From Bacillota bacterium (GTDB lineage: Bacteria; Bacillota; Clostridia; Christensenellales; SZUA-584), in NCBI GenBank assembly GCA_023436525.1, contig JAEZIW010000079.1:1-9825 (forward strand): a DNA stretch of 9,825 bases, given 5' to 3'. The notes under the pieces were generated by a model, which had not been told where the DNA came from, searched no databases, and saw nothing but the letters and a program-made list of their open reading frames with translations. The position numbers and the translations under genes are program-made. Positions 1 through 7,193 of the stretch are shown piece after piece; positions within the stretch are counted from its first letter, which is position 1; each line of letters starts with the position of its first letter.

Positions 1-752
1 ACCGTGAATACCGGCCCGCGCGGCCTCCACAGCCGCATTCAGCGCGAGGATATTCGTCTGAAAAGCGATGTCGTCAATCACCTTAATAATCTTCGATATG
101 CTTGCGGACGAGTCGTTAATTTGCGCCATGGCCTGCTGCAATGCCGTCATCTGTTCGTTGCCCTTCACGGCATTGTTCTTCGCCTCTTCAGACATTTCGT
201 TGGCTCTGCCCGCGCTCATAGCATTCTGCTTGGTTTGTGCCGCAATTTCCGTGACTGTTGAGGTGAGCTGCTCAATGGCTGAGGCTTGCTCCGTCGCGCC
301 TTGAGAAATAGCCTGACTGCCGTCTGACACTTGCGACGTGCCGGATGCCACCTGCTGTGCTGCGATGTTGATCTCGCTCAACAATTCGTTCAGCGAAAGC
401 ACGATGCCATTGATAGATTCTTTGAGCTTAACAAAGTCCCCTTTGTATTCCGATCTGATTCCCACATCAAGATTGCCTTCTGCCATTTCGCCAAGCACCT
501 GGGTGATTTCGCTGATATAGCCGCTCATTGATCCGATTGCATTGTGAAGATTCGAAGCGATTGCATCGTAAATCCGGAATAGTTCTTTAGTATCTTCATC
601 CGGCTCGTTAACGGTTATATCGCAGAACAGCTCTCCGCGAGACAACCGTTCAAGGTTCACAACCACCTTTTCAACCTCTTGTGCCTGATACTTTGCCTGT
701 TTGTCAGCAATGGCCTTTGCCGATTCAATGTTCTTAAACGCCTGCCGAACAT
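1..752 (-). repeat. Copy A of a duplicated receptor cytoplasmic-domain block
   Basis: This stretch aligns without gaps (offset 2563 bases) to 2564-3315 in the neighbouring receptor gene, with long identical runs such as around 408-436 against 2971-2999. Similarity drops sharply after the codons for DVRQAF, near 752. The block encodes the second HAMP-like segment and the ascending half of the signalling domain. It very likely continues to the left of the window. Confidence 0.85.
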
Positions 753-1824
753 CTTTGTCGAGAATATTTGAGAGGTCACCAATCTCATCCCTGTTTTTCA
801 CAAGAATTGTGTGATCCAGATTTCCTGATGCAAGCTCGTTAGCCAATTGAGAAGTCTCCCGGAGTGGCTTGGTAAGGCTCTTTTTAACAACCAGGACTGA
901 AATTATAACGACAAAGAGTATCGTTAATGCAGCTATTGTAATAACGATCACCAATATCTGGCTCAAATCGGCATAGAACTGCGTCATAGGTTGTCCTGCA
1001 AACAACAAACCAATTGCTTTTCCTTCAGAATCGAGAATTGGTGAATAATAGGTGATGTATTTCTGCCCTATAATATCCGCTTCGCCTGAGTAGCTATTTT
1101 TTTGATTGAGTACAACATCAGCAATTTTCGGATCGAGTTCAGTGCCGATAACCCTCTTTCCATCCTTTTCAATGGTTGTTGCAATGCGAATGTTATCAAG
1201 AAAAACTGTTAAATCCGTTTGCAGTACGGATTTACTTTTATCCAGCAAATCATTGTTATCAAGTCGGGTGCCTGTTGATACAACGCCCAATACATGGCCA
1301 GACTCATCTTTTATGGGATAAGATGCGACTACCGATAGCGGTATCGCCGTCCCCTTTTCCACGAGTGTTTCGGCCTCACCCGACAAGGCTTTTACGACGT
1401 TTTCCTCACCCTTCACACTGTCACCGAAATTTTCAGGATCATGGGTTCTGAAAATAGCTGTTCCGTTTTCATCCGAAAATGTGACGAAATCAGCATTAAT
1501 ATTTTCCGAAATTCCAGCCATCGCTTGCTTAATTGCATCTTTATCCTTGTTTTGTACACCGTCGATGATTCTTTGGTTCGTTGCTAGCAGCGTCGCTAAG
1601 TCTTGAGCATTGGCTTTTTGCATGTCGATTTGTTGAAAAAGGCCTTCAACGCCTTTTATGGCTTGTACCTTTGCTTTGTCTTTCATAAGCTGTATGAATG
1701 AAATAATCGAAAACCCAACCGCAATGAACACGACTAAAATAACGGAACTGATAATTAATGCGCTTATTTTCTTACCAATGCCTCGTTTCTTTAATTTTTT
1801 CGCTTGTTTTATATTCTTTCTCAT
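1..1824 (-). CDS. Methyl-accepting chemotaxis protein with Cache sensor (C-terminus beyond window)
   Basis: This is a transmembrane chemoreceptor that should signal to CheA/CheW. The reading frame is open from the left edge; 608 codons are visible and the true 3' end lies outside. A short basic N-terminus is followed by TM1 (about residues 20-44), an extracellular region (about 45-288), TM2 (about 290-313) and a HAMP domain (about 314-360). The extracellular region has DFVTFSDENG, FRTHDPENFGDS, KYITYYSPI and GLLFAGQ, which resembles the Cache_3-Cache_2 family. A second HAMP-like stretch with GEMAEGNLDVGIRSEY leads into the signalling domain. The conserved hairpin tip FQTNILALNAAVEAARAG starts near residue 588, so the missing part is the returning helix. 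I chose the ATG at 1824 because GGAG lies 9 bases upstream; the in-frame ATG at 1839 has no ribosome binding site. The cytoplasmic half is nearly the same as that of the next receptor (2093-4354). The ligand is unknown. Confidence 0.95.
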   Translation of the reverse strand, partial: MRKNIKQAKKLKKRGIGKKISALIISSVILVVFIAVGFSIISFIQLMKDKAKVQAIKGVEGLFQQIDMQKANAQDLATLLATNQRIIDGVQNKDKDAIKQAMAGISENINADFVTFSDENGTAIFRTHDPENFGDSVKGEENVVKALSGEAETLVEKGTAIPLSVVASYPIKDESGHVLGVVSTGTRLDNNDLLDKSKSVLQTDLTVFLDNIRIATTIEKDGKRVIGTELDPKIADVVLNQKNSYSGEADIIGQKYITYYSPILDSEGKAIGLLFAGQPMTQFYADLSQILVIVITIAALTILFVVIISVLVVKKSLTKPLRETSQLANELASGNLDHTILVKNRDEIGDLSNILDKDVRQAFKNIESAKAIADKQAKYQAQEVEKVVVNLERLSRGELFCDITVNEPDEDTKELFRIYDAIASNLHNAIGSMSGYISEITQVLGEMAEGNLDVGIRSEYKGDFVKLKESINGIVLSLNELLSEINIAAQQVASGTSQVSDGSQAISQGATEQASAIEQLTSTVTEIAAQTKQNAMSAGRANEMSEEAKNNAVKGNEQMTALQQAMAQINDSSASISKIIKVIDDIAFQTNILALNAAVEAARAGIHG

Positions 1825-1919
1825 TTTTTCCGTCTCCATTTTTTAAAATAAATGACATGATTGATATATGGTTTATACAATGCAGTTAATAATTCCTATA
1901 TAATTTATAATGGTTATAC

Positions 1920-1952
1920 CTTAACAAATACTTAACAAACGCCTTACGACCG
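1920..1952 (+). promoter_or_regulatory. Three 11-bp-period TTAAC-type direct repeats, PhoP/OmpR-family-box-like
   Basis: Three tandem units begin at 1920, 1931 and 1942: CTTAACAAATA, CTTAACAAACG and CCTTACGACCG. The core TTAACA-N5-TTAACA fits the Pho-box pattern of Bacillus and Clostridium, bound by PhoP-type (OmpR/PhoB family) response regulators at one site per helical turn. The repeats read on the strand opposite to the receptor gene and lie just downstream of its inferred transcription start. That position would favour repression or a roadblock. The regulator's identity is inference. Confidence 0.5.
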
Positions 1953-1966
1953 ATCGCCTTTTTGTT

Positions 1967-1993
1967 ATATCGTGCTTTTTTAATAAATGATTA
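1967..1993 (-). promoter_or_regulatory. Sigma-D (sigma-28)-like promoter of the Cache receptor gene
   Basis: On the minus strand, TAAT (1993-1990) is followed by a 15-base spacer and CACGATAT (1974-1967). This resembles the motility promoter consensus TAAA-N15-GCCGATAT, with the CGAT core intact. The same CACGATATAA sequence occurs in front of the neighbouring receptor. It predicts a leader of roughly 135 bases before the ATG at 1824. TATAAC overlapping it could also serve as a sigma-A -10, but no good -35 lies at 17 bases. Confidence 0.55.
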
Positions 1994-2038
1994 CACTTGA
2001 TTCTCTTTGCCTGCGCCGGTCCTTCTCGTATAAAAGAC

Positions 2039-2068
2039 AGGGTTCCCGCATTGTATGCCGGGAACCCT
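2039..2068 (-). terminator. Intrinsic terminator of the double-Cache receptor gene
   Basis: A perfect 10-bp inverted repeat (AGGGTTCCCG at 2039-2048, CGGGAACCCT at 2059-2068) encloses a 10-base loop. It lies 25 bases past the stop codon. On the minus strand it is followed by GTCTTTTATA, a modest T-run, so termination in this direction is likely but perhaps leaky. Confidence 0.75.
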
Positions 2069-2092
2069 CTCATCAATTCAATCGGCCATTTT

Positions 2093-4354
2093 TCAATACT
2101 TACCGAAATTACTGTCATCAAGCGATAGGTGCTCCGCCATATTCATCTTATCAGCCCCGCCGCTGCCTAAATACGCAGCACTTGATTCACTGAGAGTGAA
2201 CTTGCTGACCATATCTTTGAGCATGGCGGCTTGGCTCGAAAGCTCTTCTGCCGCTGCTGCTGTCTGCTGAGACGTTGCCGAATTCGTCTGCACCACCTGC
2301 GACATCTGCTCAATGCCCATGTTCACTTGCCCGACTGCCGATGCCTGCTGGTTCGACGCTTCCGCAATCTCACCCACCAGTTTCACAGTCTGCTCAACCA
2401 CGTCAACAATACGCGCCAGCGCTACCGCGGTCTCGTCCGCTATCTTGGTGCCGGCATCCGCCTTTTTGATCGATCCTTCAATCAGTTCTGTCGTCTCTTT
2501 AGCTGCCGCTGCACTGCGGGCCGCGAGGTTTCTTACTTCTTCGGCGACCACCGCAAACCCTTTGCCGTGAACACCGGCTCTTGCCGCTTCCACCGCTGCG
2601 TTCAGCGCGAGTATATTGGTTTGGAACGCGATATCATCGATCACTTTGATGATCTTTGATATGCTTGCGGACGATTCGTTGATCTGAGACATGGCCTGTT
2701 GCAGCGCCTGCATCTGGTCGTTGCCGGATACCGCGCTGTCTTTGGCCTGCTCCGACATCTCACTGGCTTTGCCTGCACTCAGCGCATTCTGCCTTGTTTG
2801 TGCTGCAATCTGGGTAATCGTCGCTGTCAGTTCTTCAATCGATGCCGCCTGCTCGGACGCGCCCTGTGAAATGGCTTGGCTGCCATCCGACACCTGCGAG
2901 GTGCCCGCAGCCACCTGCTGTGATGCCGTGTTGATCTCGCTCATCAATTCATTCAGCGAAAGCACAATGCCATTGATAGATTCTTTGAGCTTAACAAAGT
3001 CCCCTTTGTATTCCGACCTGATTCCCACATCAAGATTGCCATCTGCCATTTCGCCAAGCACTTGGGTGATCTCGCTGATATAGCCGCTCATCGACCCGAT
3101 TGCATTATGAAGGCTCGAAGCGATTGCATCGTAAACCCGGAATAGGTCTTTTGTATCTTCGTCTGGTTCATTAACGGTTATATCGCAGTACAGCTCTCCG
3201 CGAGACAGTCTTTCAAGGTTCACAACCACCTTTTCAACCTCTTGAGCCTGATACTTCGCCTGTTTATCAGCGATGGCCTTTGCCGATTCGATGTCCTTAA
3301 ACGCCTGCCGAACCTGATTGTTCAGAACTTGTGCAAGTTCAGCAATCTCATCTTTAGATTTAACGCTAAGCGGGGCATCCAAATTTCCGCTTGCCAATGC
3401 TTTCGCACATACAGCAGTCGCTTTTATAGGCCGTACCGTATTCGATGCAACAAAGAAGGTGATCGCGGCATTAACCAATATAGCCAAAGCAATAACGATC
3501 AAGATCGTCGTTGTTAAACTGTCGATGGGGGCCATCAGCTCTGTTTCATACATTGTATATGCCATGGACCAATTGGGTGTATCGGGGATCGGCGCAAATA
3601 TGGAAATTGCTTTCTCACCCGCTTTAAAGTATTCTTTCAAACCTGCTTGACCGGCGATCATGCTCTTACCCACTTCATCCAAGCCGACAAACCCGTTTTT
3701 TTCTGATTCGATCGCATTGAGCTTTAAACGGATATCACTATCGGGATGCGCAATGATCAGCCCGGTGGAATCCGTTATCCAGGCGAATCCTTTTTCTCCG
3801 ATTTTAATATTGTCAACAACATCGTTAAACGTGTCGAGCAGTATGGTGGCGGCAATCACGCCGACAAGCTCACCCTGTTCGTTTTTCACTTCGTGAGCCG
3901 CCACAAAAATTGTTTTTCCGGTGGCTCTCGATTCTACGGGATTGCTTAAGCTATAGCTGCTGCCATTCTTGATTTGCATAAAATATTCACGGTCTGCAAT
4001 CGTTCCTTTTCCGCCCAGAGATGAATAGAAGTTCCCGTCAATATCAGAATAGAGCAGCATTTCAAAATCAGGCCTTAACTTGCTCTGTTTTTTTTGCAGC
4101 TCAGCCCAAATGGTCTCGGTATCACCCGAGCTTACGACATTTTCTTCCGACCAGGTTTTCATCTCATACTCAATGCCTTTGAGATACTTTCCGAGTTCAT
4201 CTGATCTTGCGTTAACAACCTGAGTGGTCAGATTGTTGTTCAGCGGCACCATAATGTTCCTGACGCTAATAACCGTTATGATGCCAATTGCAGCAAGCAC
4301 CAACGACATTGTCACCGAGAATATTACGATCATTTTTGTTTTTAAAGATTTCAT
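2093..4354 (-). CDS. Methyl-accepting chemotaxis protein with double-Cache sensor
   Basis: This is a complete 753-residue transmembrane chemoreceptor. TM1 covers about residues 8-31. The extracellular domain (about 35-278) has dCache_1 features: DIDGNFYSSLG (105-115), ADREYFMQI (120-128), GVIAATILLD (165-174) and WITDSTGLIIAHPDSD (192-207). TM2 is about 281-303, followed by HAMP (about 304-357), a second HAMP-like unit (GEMADGNLDVGIRSEY, 434-449) and the signalling domain. The hairpin tip FQTNILALNAAVEAARAG is at 577-594. The segment corresponding to the amino-acid-sensor motif reads REYF rather than RxWY, so an amino-acid ligand is not supported. The protein ends in NFGKY, which fits the aromatic-x-x-aromatic CheR-docking pattern. 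I chose the ATG at 4354 because GAGGAG lies 9 bases upstream; an upstream in-frame ATG at 4432 would add 26 residues with no ribosome binding site and no hydrophobic start. The gene has its own promoter and terminator. Confidence 0.96.
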   Translation of the reverse strand: MKSLKTKMIVIFSVTMSLVLAAIGIITVISVRNIMVPLNNNLTTQVVNARSDELGKYLKGIEYEMKTWSEENVVSSGDTETIWAELQKKQSKLRPDFEMLLYSDIDGNFYSSLGGKGTIADREYFMQIKNGSSYSLSNPVESRATGKTIFVAAHEVKNEQGELVGVIAATILLDTFNDVVDNIKIGEKGFAWITDSTGLIIAHPDSDIRLKLNAIESEKNGFVGLDEVGKSMIAGQAGLKEYFKAGEKAISIFAPIPDTPNWSMAYTMYETELMAPIDSLTTTILIVIALAILVNAAITFFVASNTVRPIKATAVCAKALASGNLDAPLSVKSKDEIAELAQVLNNQVRQAFKDIESAKAIADKQAKYQAQEVEKVVVNLERLSRGELYCDITVNEPDEDTKDLFRVYDAIASSLHNAIGSMSGYISEITQVLGEMADGNLDVGIRSEYKGDFVKLKESINGIVLSLNELMSEINTASQQVAAGTSQVSDGSQAISQGASEQAASIEELTATITQIAAQTRQNALSAGKASEMSEQAKDSAVSGNDQMQALQQAMSQINESSASISKIIKVIDDIAFQTNILALNAAVEAARAGVHGKGFAVVAEEVRNLAARSAAAAKETTELIEGSIKKADAGTKIADETAVALARIVDVVEQTVKLVGEIAEASNQQASAVGQVNMGIEQMSQVVQTNSATSQQTAAAAEELSSQAAMLKDMVSKFTLSESSAAYLGSGGADKMNMAEHLSLDDSNFGKY
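2564..3315 (-). repeat. Copy B of a duplicated receptor cytoplasmic-domain block
   Basis: This is the partner of 1-752, collinear and gap-free, with mostly synonymous third-position differences. Outside its right boundary (about 3315) the two genes share only family-level similarity in HAMP and none that I can see in the sensors. The block is a potential substrate for homologous recombination that would delete the DNA between the copies and fuse the two genes. Confidence 0.85.
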
Positions 4355-4459
4355 TTCTCGTCTCTCCTCATAAATTAGATTTTTTCGAAAATTTATCTGC
4401 CGTTGTAATAAGTTACACAACCAACTAAACAATTTCTATCTTATTCATAATCGTTATGA

Positions 4460-4492
4460 CTTAACGATCACTTAACAGACTTCTTACGAATC
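4460..4492 (+). promoter_or_regulatory. Second set of 11-bp-period TTAAC-type direct repeats
   Basis: Units start at 4460, 4471 and 4482: CTTAACGATCA, CTTAACAGACT and TCTTACGAATC. Spacing, order and the degenerate third unit (CTTACG) match the set at 1920-1952. The surrounding 70 bases (4445-4514) match 1905-1974 at 48 positions in an ungapped comparison by my count, and the repeat units are among the best conserved parts. They lie downstream of the inferred start site, on the strand opposite to the gene. Confidence 0.5.
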
Positions 4493-4506
4493 GATCATCT
4501 CTTATT

Positions 4507-4532
4507 ATATCGTGTTAATTAATGACTTTTTA
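4507..4532 (-). promoter_or_regulatory. Sigma-D (sigma-28)-like promoter of the double-Cache receptor gene
   Basis: On the minus strand, TAAA (4532-4529), a 14-base spacer and CACGATAT (4514-4507) fit the motility sigma factor consensus. The -10 element overlaps a perfect TATAAT (4509-4504), so sigma-A use cannot be excluded, although the -35 hexamer at 17 bases is poor (TAAAAA). The predicted leader is about 145 bases. Confidence 0.6.
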
Positions 4533-4600
4533 ACAGGAATCATAATGAATATATATGAATATTTTTTGATTGTTACAATAATTGAGAGGTATTTGACGTT

Positions 4601-4628
4601 AAAATATGGCGATGTGCTTCCATATTTT
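4601..4628. repeat. Perfect 9-bp inverted repeat
   Basis: AAAATATGG (4601-4609) and CCATATTTT (4620-4628) enclose a 10-base spacer. It sits about 70 bases upstream of the promoter of the double-Cache receptor and about 105 bases beyond the preceding terminator. AT-rich arms make it a weak RNA hairpin; a protein-binding palindrome is as likely. Function is unknown. Confidence 0.5.
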
Positions 4629-4733
4629 CGTACAAATAGCCCTGAGCCGCTTGCTTTATGTCCTCATTGCTTGTTTCTAAGCCGCCTCCCTCTTTCTTAT
4701 TTCTAAAAAAAATGCGGCATATGTTTCTAACCG

Positions 4734-4771
4734 AAGAAAAACCGGTGAGAGCGTTTCCGCTAACACCGGTT
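4734..4771 (-). terminator. Strong intrinsic terminator of the PAS receptor gene
   Basis: The arms AACCGGTG (4740-4747) and CACCGGTT (4764-4771) form an 8-bp stem, extended past a 2x2 internal loop by AGCG/CGCT around a TTTC loop. On the minus strand the stem runs into TTTTTCTTC. It lies 24 bases past the stop codon, the expected position. Confidence 0.9.
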
Positions 4772-4795
4772 AACGTGTTTTGCCTTCAATCTGTA

Positions 4796-6940
4796 TTAAT
4801 ATTTCCCGAAATCATCTTTATCCGGATCAAGTTGTAACGGTTGGTCATCCCTTGGCGGCCCTAATGTCTGCGCGCCTTTTTGCTTAAGCATGAATGTGCT
4901 CACCATGTCTTTCAGCATAGCCGCCTGGCTCGACAGCTCCTGCGCAGCAGCAGCAGCCTCTTGCGATGTTGCCGAGTTCGTTTGAACCACCTGAGACATC
5001 TGCTCTATGCCCATATTCACCTGCCCCACAGCCGTTGCCTGTTGATTCGATGCATCCGCAATCTCTCGCACGAGATCAACCGCCTTACCGACCACATCAA
5101 CGATATGCGCCAGTGCTATCGCTGTTTCATCCGCTATCTTTGTTCCAACCTCGGTCTTTCTCATTGACCCTTCAATGAGTTCCGTTGTTTCTCTGGCTGC
5201 ATTTGCGCTGCGCGCCGCCAAATTTCTAACCTCTTCTGCGACCACCGCAAAGCCTTTGCCGTGAACGCCCGCTCTGGCCGCCTCCACCGCCGCATTAAGC
5301 GCGAGTATATTGGTTTGGAACGCGATGTCATCGATCACCTTGATGATCTTGGAAATATTCGCAGAAGACTCGTTGATTTCACTCATTGCCTGCTGAAGCG
5401 CTCTCATCTGGTCGTTGCCTTGCTGCGCTTGCTCTTTGGCCTGTTCCGACATCTCATTGGCCTGATTGGCGCTGAGTGCGTTCTGCCGCGTTTGCGATGC
5501 AATTTGTGTGATCGTTGATGTCAATTCCTCAATGGAAGCTGCCTGCTCGGTTGCACCCTGAGATATTGCCTGACTGCCGCTCGATACCTGAGCCGTACCT
5601 GCCGCAACCTGCTGAGCTGCCAAATCAACATCGGCCAAGAGCGCTTTCATATCGTCTGCCTGCTTTAGCCCTTTTCTCATCGCGGCTTTCACGTCCGTCA
5701 TATCCTTGATAATTTCAAACGCACCGATGACCTCACCCTCTTTGAATGAAGGAACGCCAATATACATGATCTCTCGTATTTCACCCATCGGGCGGGCATT
5801 TGTTTCTCTCTGCTGAACGCTTTGCGTATCCATTGCGCGTGAGCACGCACAATTTTCCGTGCCACAGTCGTCTGTTTTGAAAATGTCGTAGCATTTCATC
5901 GCTAACATGTCGTGCTGATCTCTGCCTGTCATTGCGGCGGCATGCGCATTGATAAACTGTACATTGAAGTCTTTATCAATCTTCATCAGCGGCATAGGTA
6001 TTTTATCAATTTCATTCACAAACGCGTCAGTCAGCTTATTAACGCCATCAAGAACTTCTTTGTATACACCTTTTTGGTTTTCGGTATTAAGCCTTTCAAA
6101 ATAACGCCCGTGAATCACCGCATCGCCTTGTTGTTTTATATCCTCTATGAGCCTGAGCACCGACTTCATCACCTGTTGGAATGATCTGACGAGGTCTCCC
6201 ACTTCGTCGTTGGCATTATATTTGGTTATCTCAACACCCATATCGCCGTCCGCAACCTTTTTGGCCGCAGCCGATAAAAACTTCACAGGCTTGCTGATCA
6301 GGCGAGAGATGAACAAACCAAGCAGTATGGCTATAATCAAACCGCCGGCCACGATGATTATCACAGTCAGCGTAGCCGCAGCGGCTGCCTGCTGACTCGC
6401 GTTGTATGATGCGAGCGATTCATCTGCCGTATAAGCCTGCCAGTCACTGATCTCGTTTTGAATCTTCATAGCCGCAGCATCTGTCGCTTCACTTTCCAGT
6501 GACTGATAGGCTTCTGCGGTTTTGCCTGCCAGCGCAAGATCAATCACTGCTTGCCTTAAAGGCTTATAATCTGCCAGGCTGCTTTCCAGCGCATCAATTT
6601 TGCTTATTTCATCCTGATTAACGAGTGTTCCCAGCTCATCCAGAATTGCCTGTATCGAGGCATCCTTTTCAGCCAGATTCTCAATTTCACTTTGTTTGTC
6701 CTCCGCTTTGTCAAGCAGAATAATATCTCTGACGATCACACGCGTCCGCTGATACAGCTGATTCATATCAGCGAGCTTTTCTAAAGAAACCACATTCTCC
6801 TCATACATCATTATGTTTCCGTTATTGATTGTCGTTATACTCAGAAGACCCATCGCGCCGACCACTGCAACAATAACGGCGATTACCAAAAAACCAGAAA
6901 TAATCTTAAAACTGAGCTTTCGATTTAAAAACCATTTCAT
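4796..6940 (-). CDS. Methyl-accepting chemotaxis protein with four-helix-bundle sensor and cysteine-rich PAS domain
   Basis: This is a complete 714-residue chemoreceptor. TM1 (about 12-34) and TM2 (about 189-211) flank an all-helical extracellular domain of about 150 residues, typical of 4HB_MCP sensors. HAMP follows (about 212-264), then a cytoplasmic PAS-like domain (about 310-415) and the signalling domain, with tip FQTNILALNAAVEAARAG at 541-558. The PAS region contains IDKDFNVQFINAHAAAMTGR and then C350, C359, C364 and C366 (C-x8-C-x4-C-x-C), which could hold a metal, cluster or redox switch; that is inference. The protein ends in DFGKY, matching the neighbour's tail. The ATG at 6940 was chosen because AAAGGAG is 9 bases upstream; the ATG at 6949 would directly abut that site. 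The combination suggests dual sensing, outside by the helix bundle and inside by PAS. Ligands are unknown. Confidence 0.95.
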   Translation of the reverse strand: MKWFLNRKLSFKIISGFLVIAVIVAVVGAMGLLSITTINNGNIMMYEENVVSLEKLADMNQLYQRTRVIVRDIILLDKAEDKQSEIENLAEKDASIQAILDELGTLVNQDEISKIDALESSLADYKPLRQAVIDLALAGKTAEAYQSLESEATDAAAMKIQNEISDWQAYTADESLASYNASQQAAAAATLTVIIIVAGGLIIAILLGLFISRLISKPVKFLSAAAKKVADGDMGVEITKYNANDEVGDLVRSFQQVMKSVLRLIEDIKQQGDAVIHGRYFERLNTENQKGVYKEVLDGVNKLTDAFVNEIDKIPMPLMKIDKDFNVQFINAHAAAMTGRDQHDMLAMKCYDIFKTDDCGTENCACSRAMDTQSVQQRETNARPMGEIREIMYIGVPSFKEGEVIGAFEIIKDMTDVKAAMRKGLKQADDMKALLADVDLAAQQVAAGTAQVSSGSQAISQGATEQAASIEELTSTITQIASQTRQNALSANQANEMSEQAKEQAQQGNDQMRALQQAMSEINESSANISKIIKVIDDIAFQTNILALNAAVEAARAGVHGKGFAVVAEEVRNLAARSANAARETTELIEGSMRKTEVGTKIADETAIALAHIVDVVGKAVDLVREIADASNQQATAVGQVNMGIEQMSQVVQTNSATSQEAAAAAQELSSQAAMLKDMVSTFMLKQKGAQTLGPPRDDQPLQLDPDKDDFGKY

Positions 6941-7088
6941 ATGCACCATCTCCTTTATACTTCCATATTAATTAATTAATTATTTATTAAACAGATAATA
7001 CATTTCAAAACACAAACATATTACATTTTATAGGGTTTTCATTACATTTTCCATTGCGTGATGGTTGGAATTTTGTGTCGTATTTACC

Positions 7089-7110
7089 GGCCTGTTAAGT
7101 TGCTGTTAAG
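7089..7110 (-). promoter_or_regulatory. TTAACA direct-repeat pair upstream of the PAS receptor, Pho-box-like
   Basis: On the minus strand, CTTAACAGCAA (7110-7100) is followed directly by CTTAACAGGCC (7099-7089), giving TTAACA-N5-TTAACA at an 11-base period. Unlike the sets at the other two receptors, it reads on the coding strand, about 150 bases before the start codon. This is the orientation expected of an activating PhoP-type site. No clear third unit is present. Confidence 0.5.
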
Positions 7111-7153
7111 TAGAATACGCTAATTTAATAGGGCGAGGGTTGCTCTTATAAAA

Positions 7154-7185
7154 GGCTTGTCCCGGCCGGGCGGCCCTCGTAAGCC
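7154..7185. repeat. GC-rich imperfect hairpin in the divergent region
   Basis: GGCTTGT (7154-7160) pairs with GTAAGCC (7179-7185), including two G-U pairs. After a 3x3 internal loop, GGCC (7164-7167) pairs with GGCC (7172-7175) around GGGC. On the minus strand it is followed by TTTTAT, like a weak terminator, but no minus-strand gene precedes it in the window. A competing pairing of CGAGGG (7134-7139) with CCCTCG (7174-7179) is possible. Role unknown. Confidence 0.45.
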
Positions 7186-7193
7186 CCCTAATT

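Larger units (their letters stand above)
4355..4795. other. Intergenic region between the PAS receptor and the double-Cache receptor
   Basis: This AT-rich 441-base gap holds, in the direction of transcription, the terminator of the PAS receptor, a 9-bp inverted repeat, a sigma-D-like promoter, TTAAC repeats and a leader of about 145 bases ending in GAGGAG. An open frame on the plus strand at 4512-4706 begins with GTG, has no ribosome binding site and overlaps the promoter, so I do not call a gene here. Confidence 0.8.

Noticed and set aside
1825..1960. Riboswitch in the long leaders of the Cache receptor genes, for example cyclic di-GMP
   Set aside because: The conserved part of the leaders is an 11-base-period DNA repeat, and I could not find the conserved core of the cyclic di-GMP riboswitch class I or a stable conserved fold.
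2231..2659. A 142-codon plus-strand open frame opposite the double-Cache receptor gene
   Set aside because: It is a shadow frame over the conserved signalling domain, with no ribosome binding site and with composition rich in Arg, Leu and Cys. Similar shadow frames appear at the same place opposite the other receptors because the underlying DNA is homologous.
4355..4432. Extended start (ATG at 4432) for the double-Cache receptor
   Set aside because: There is no ribosome binding site there, and the added 26 residues are not a signal or membrane segment. The ATG at 4354 has GAGGAG at 9 bases and directly precedes TM1.
4512..4706. A 64-codon plus-strand open frame in the intergenic region
   Set aside because: It starts with GTG inside the sigma-D-like promoter, has no ribosome binding site and resembles no family I know.
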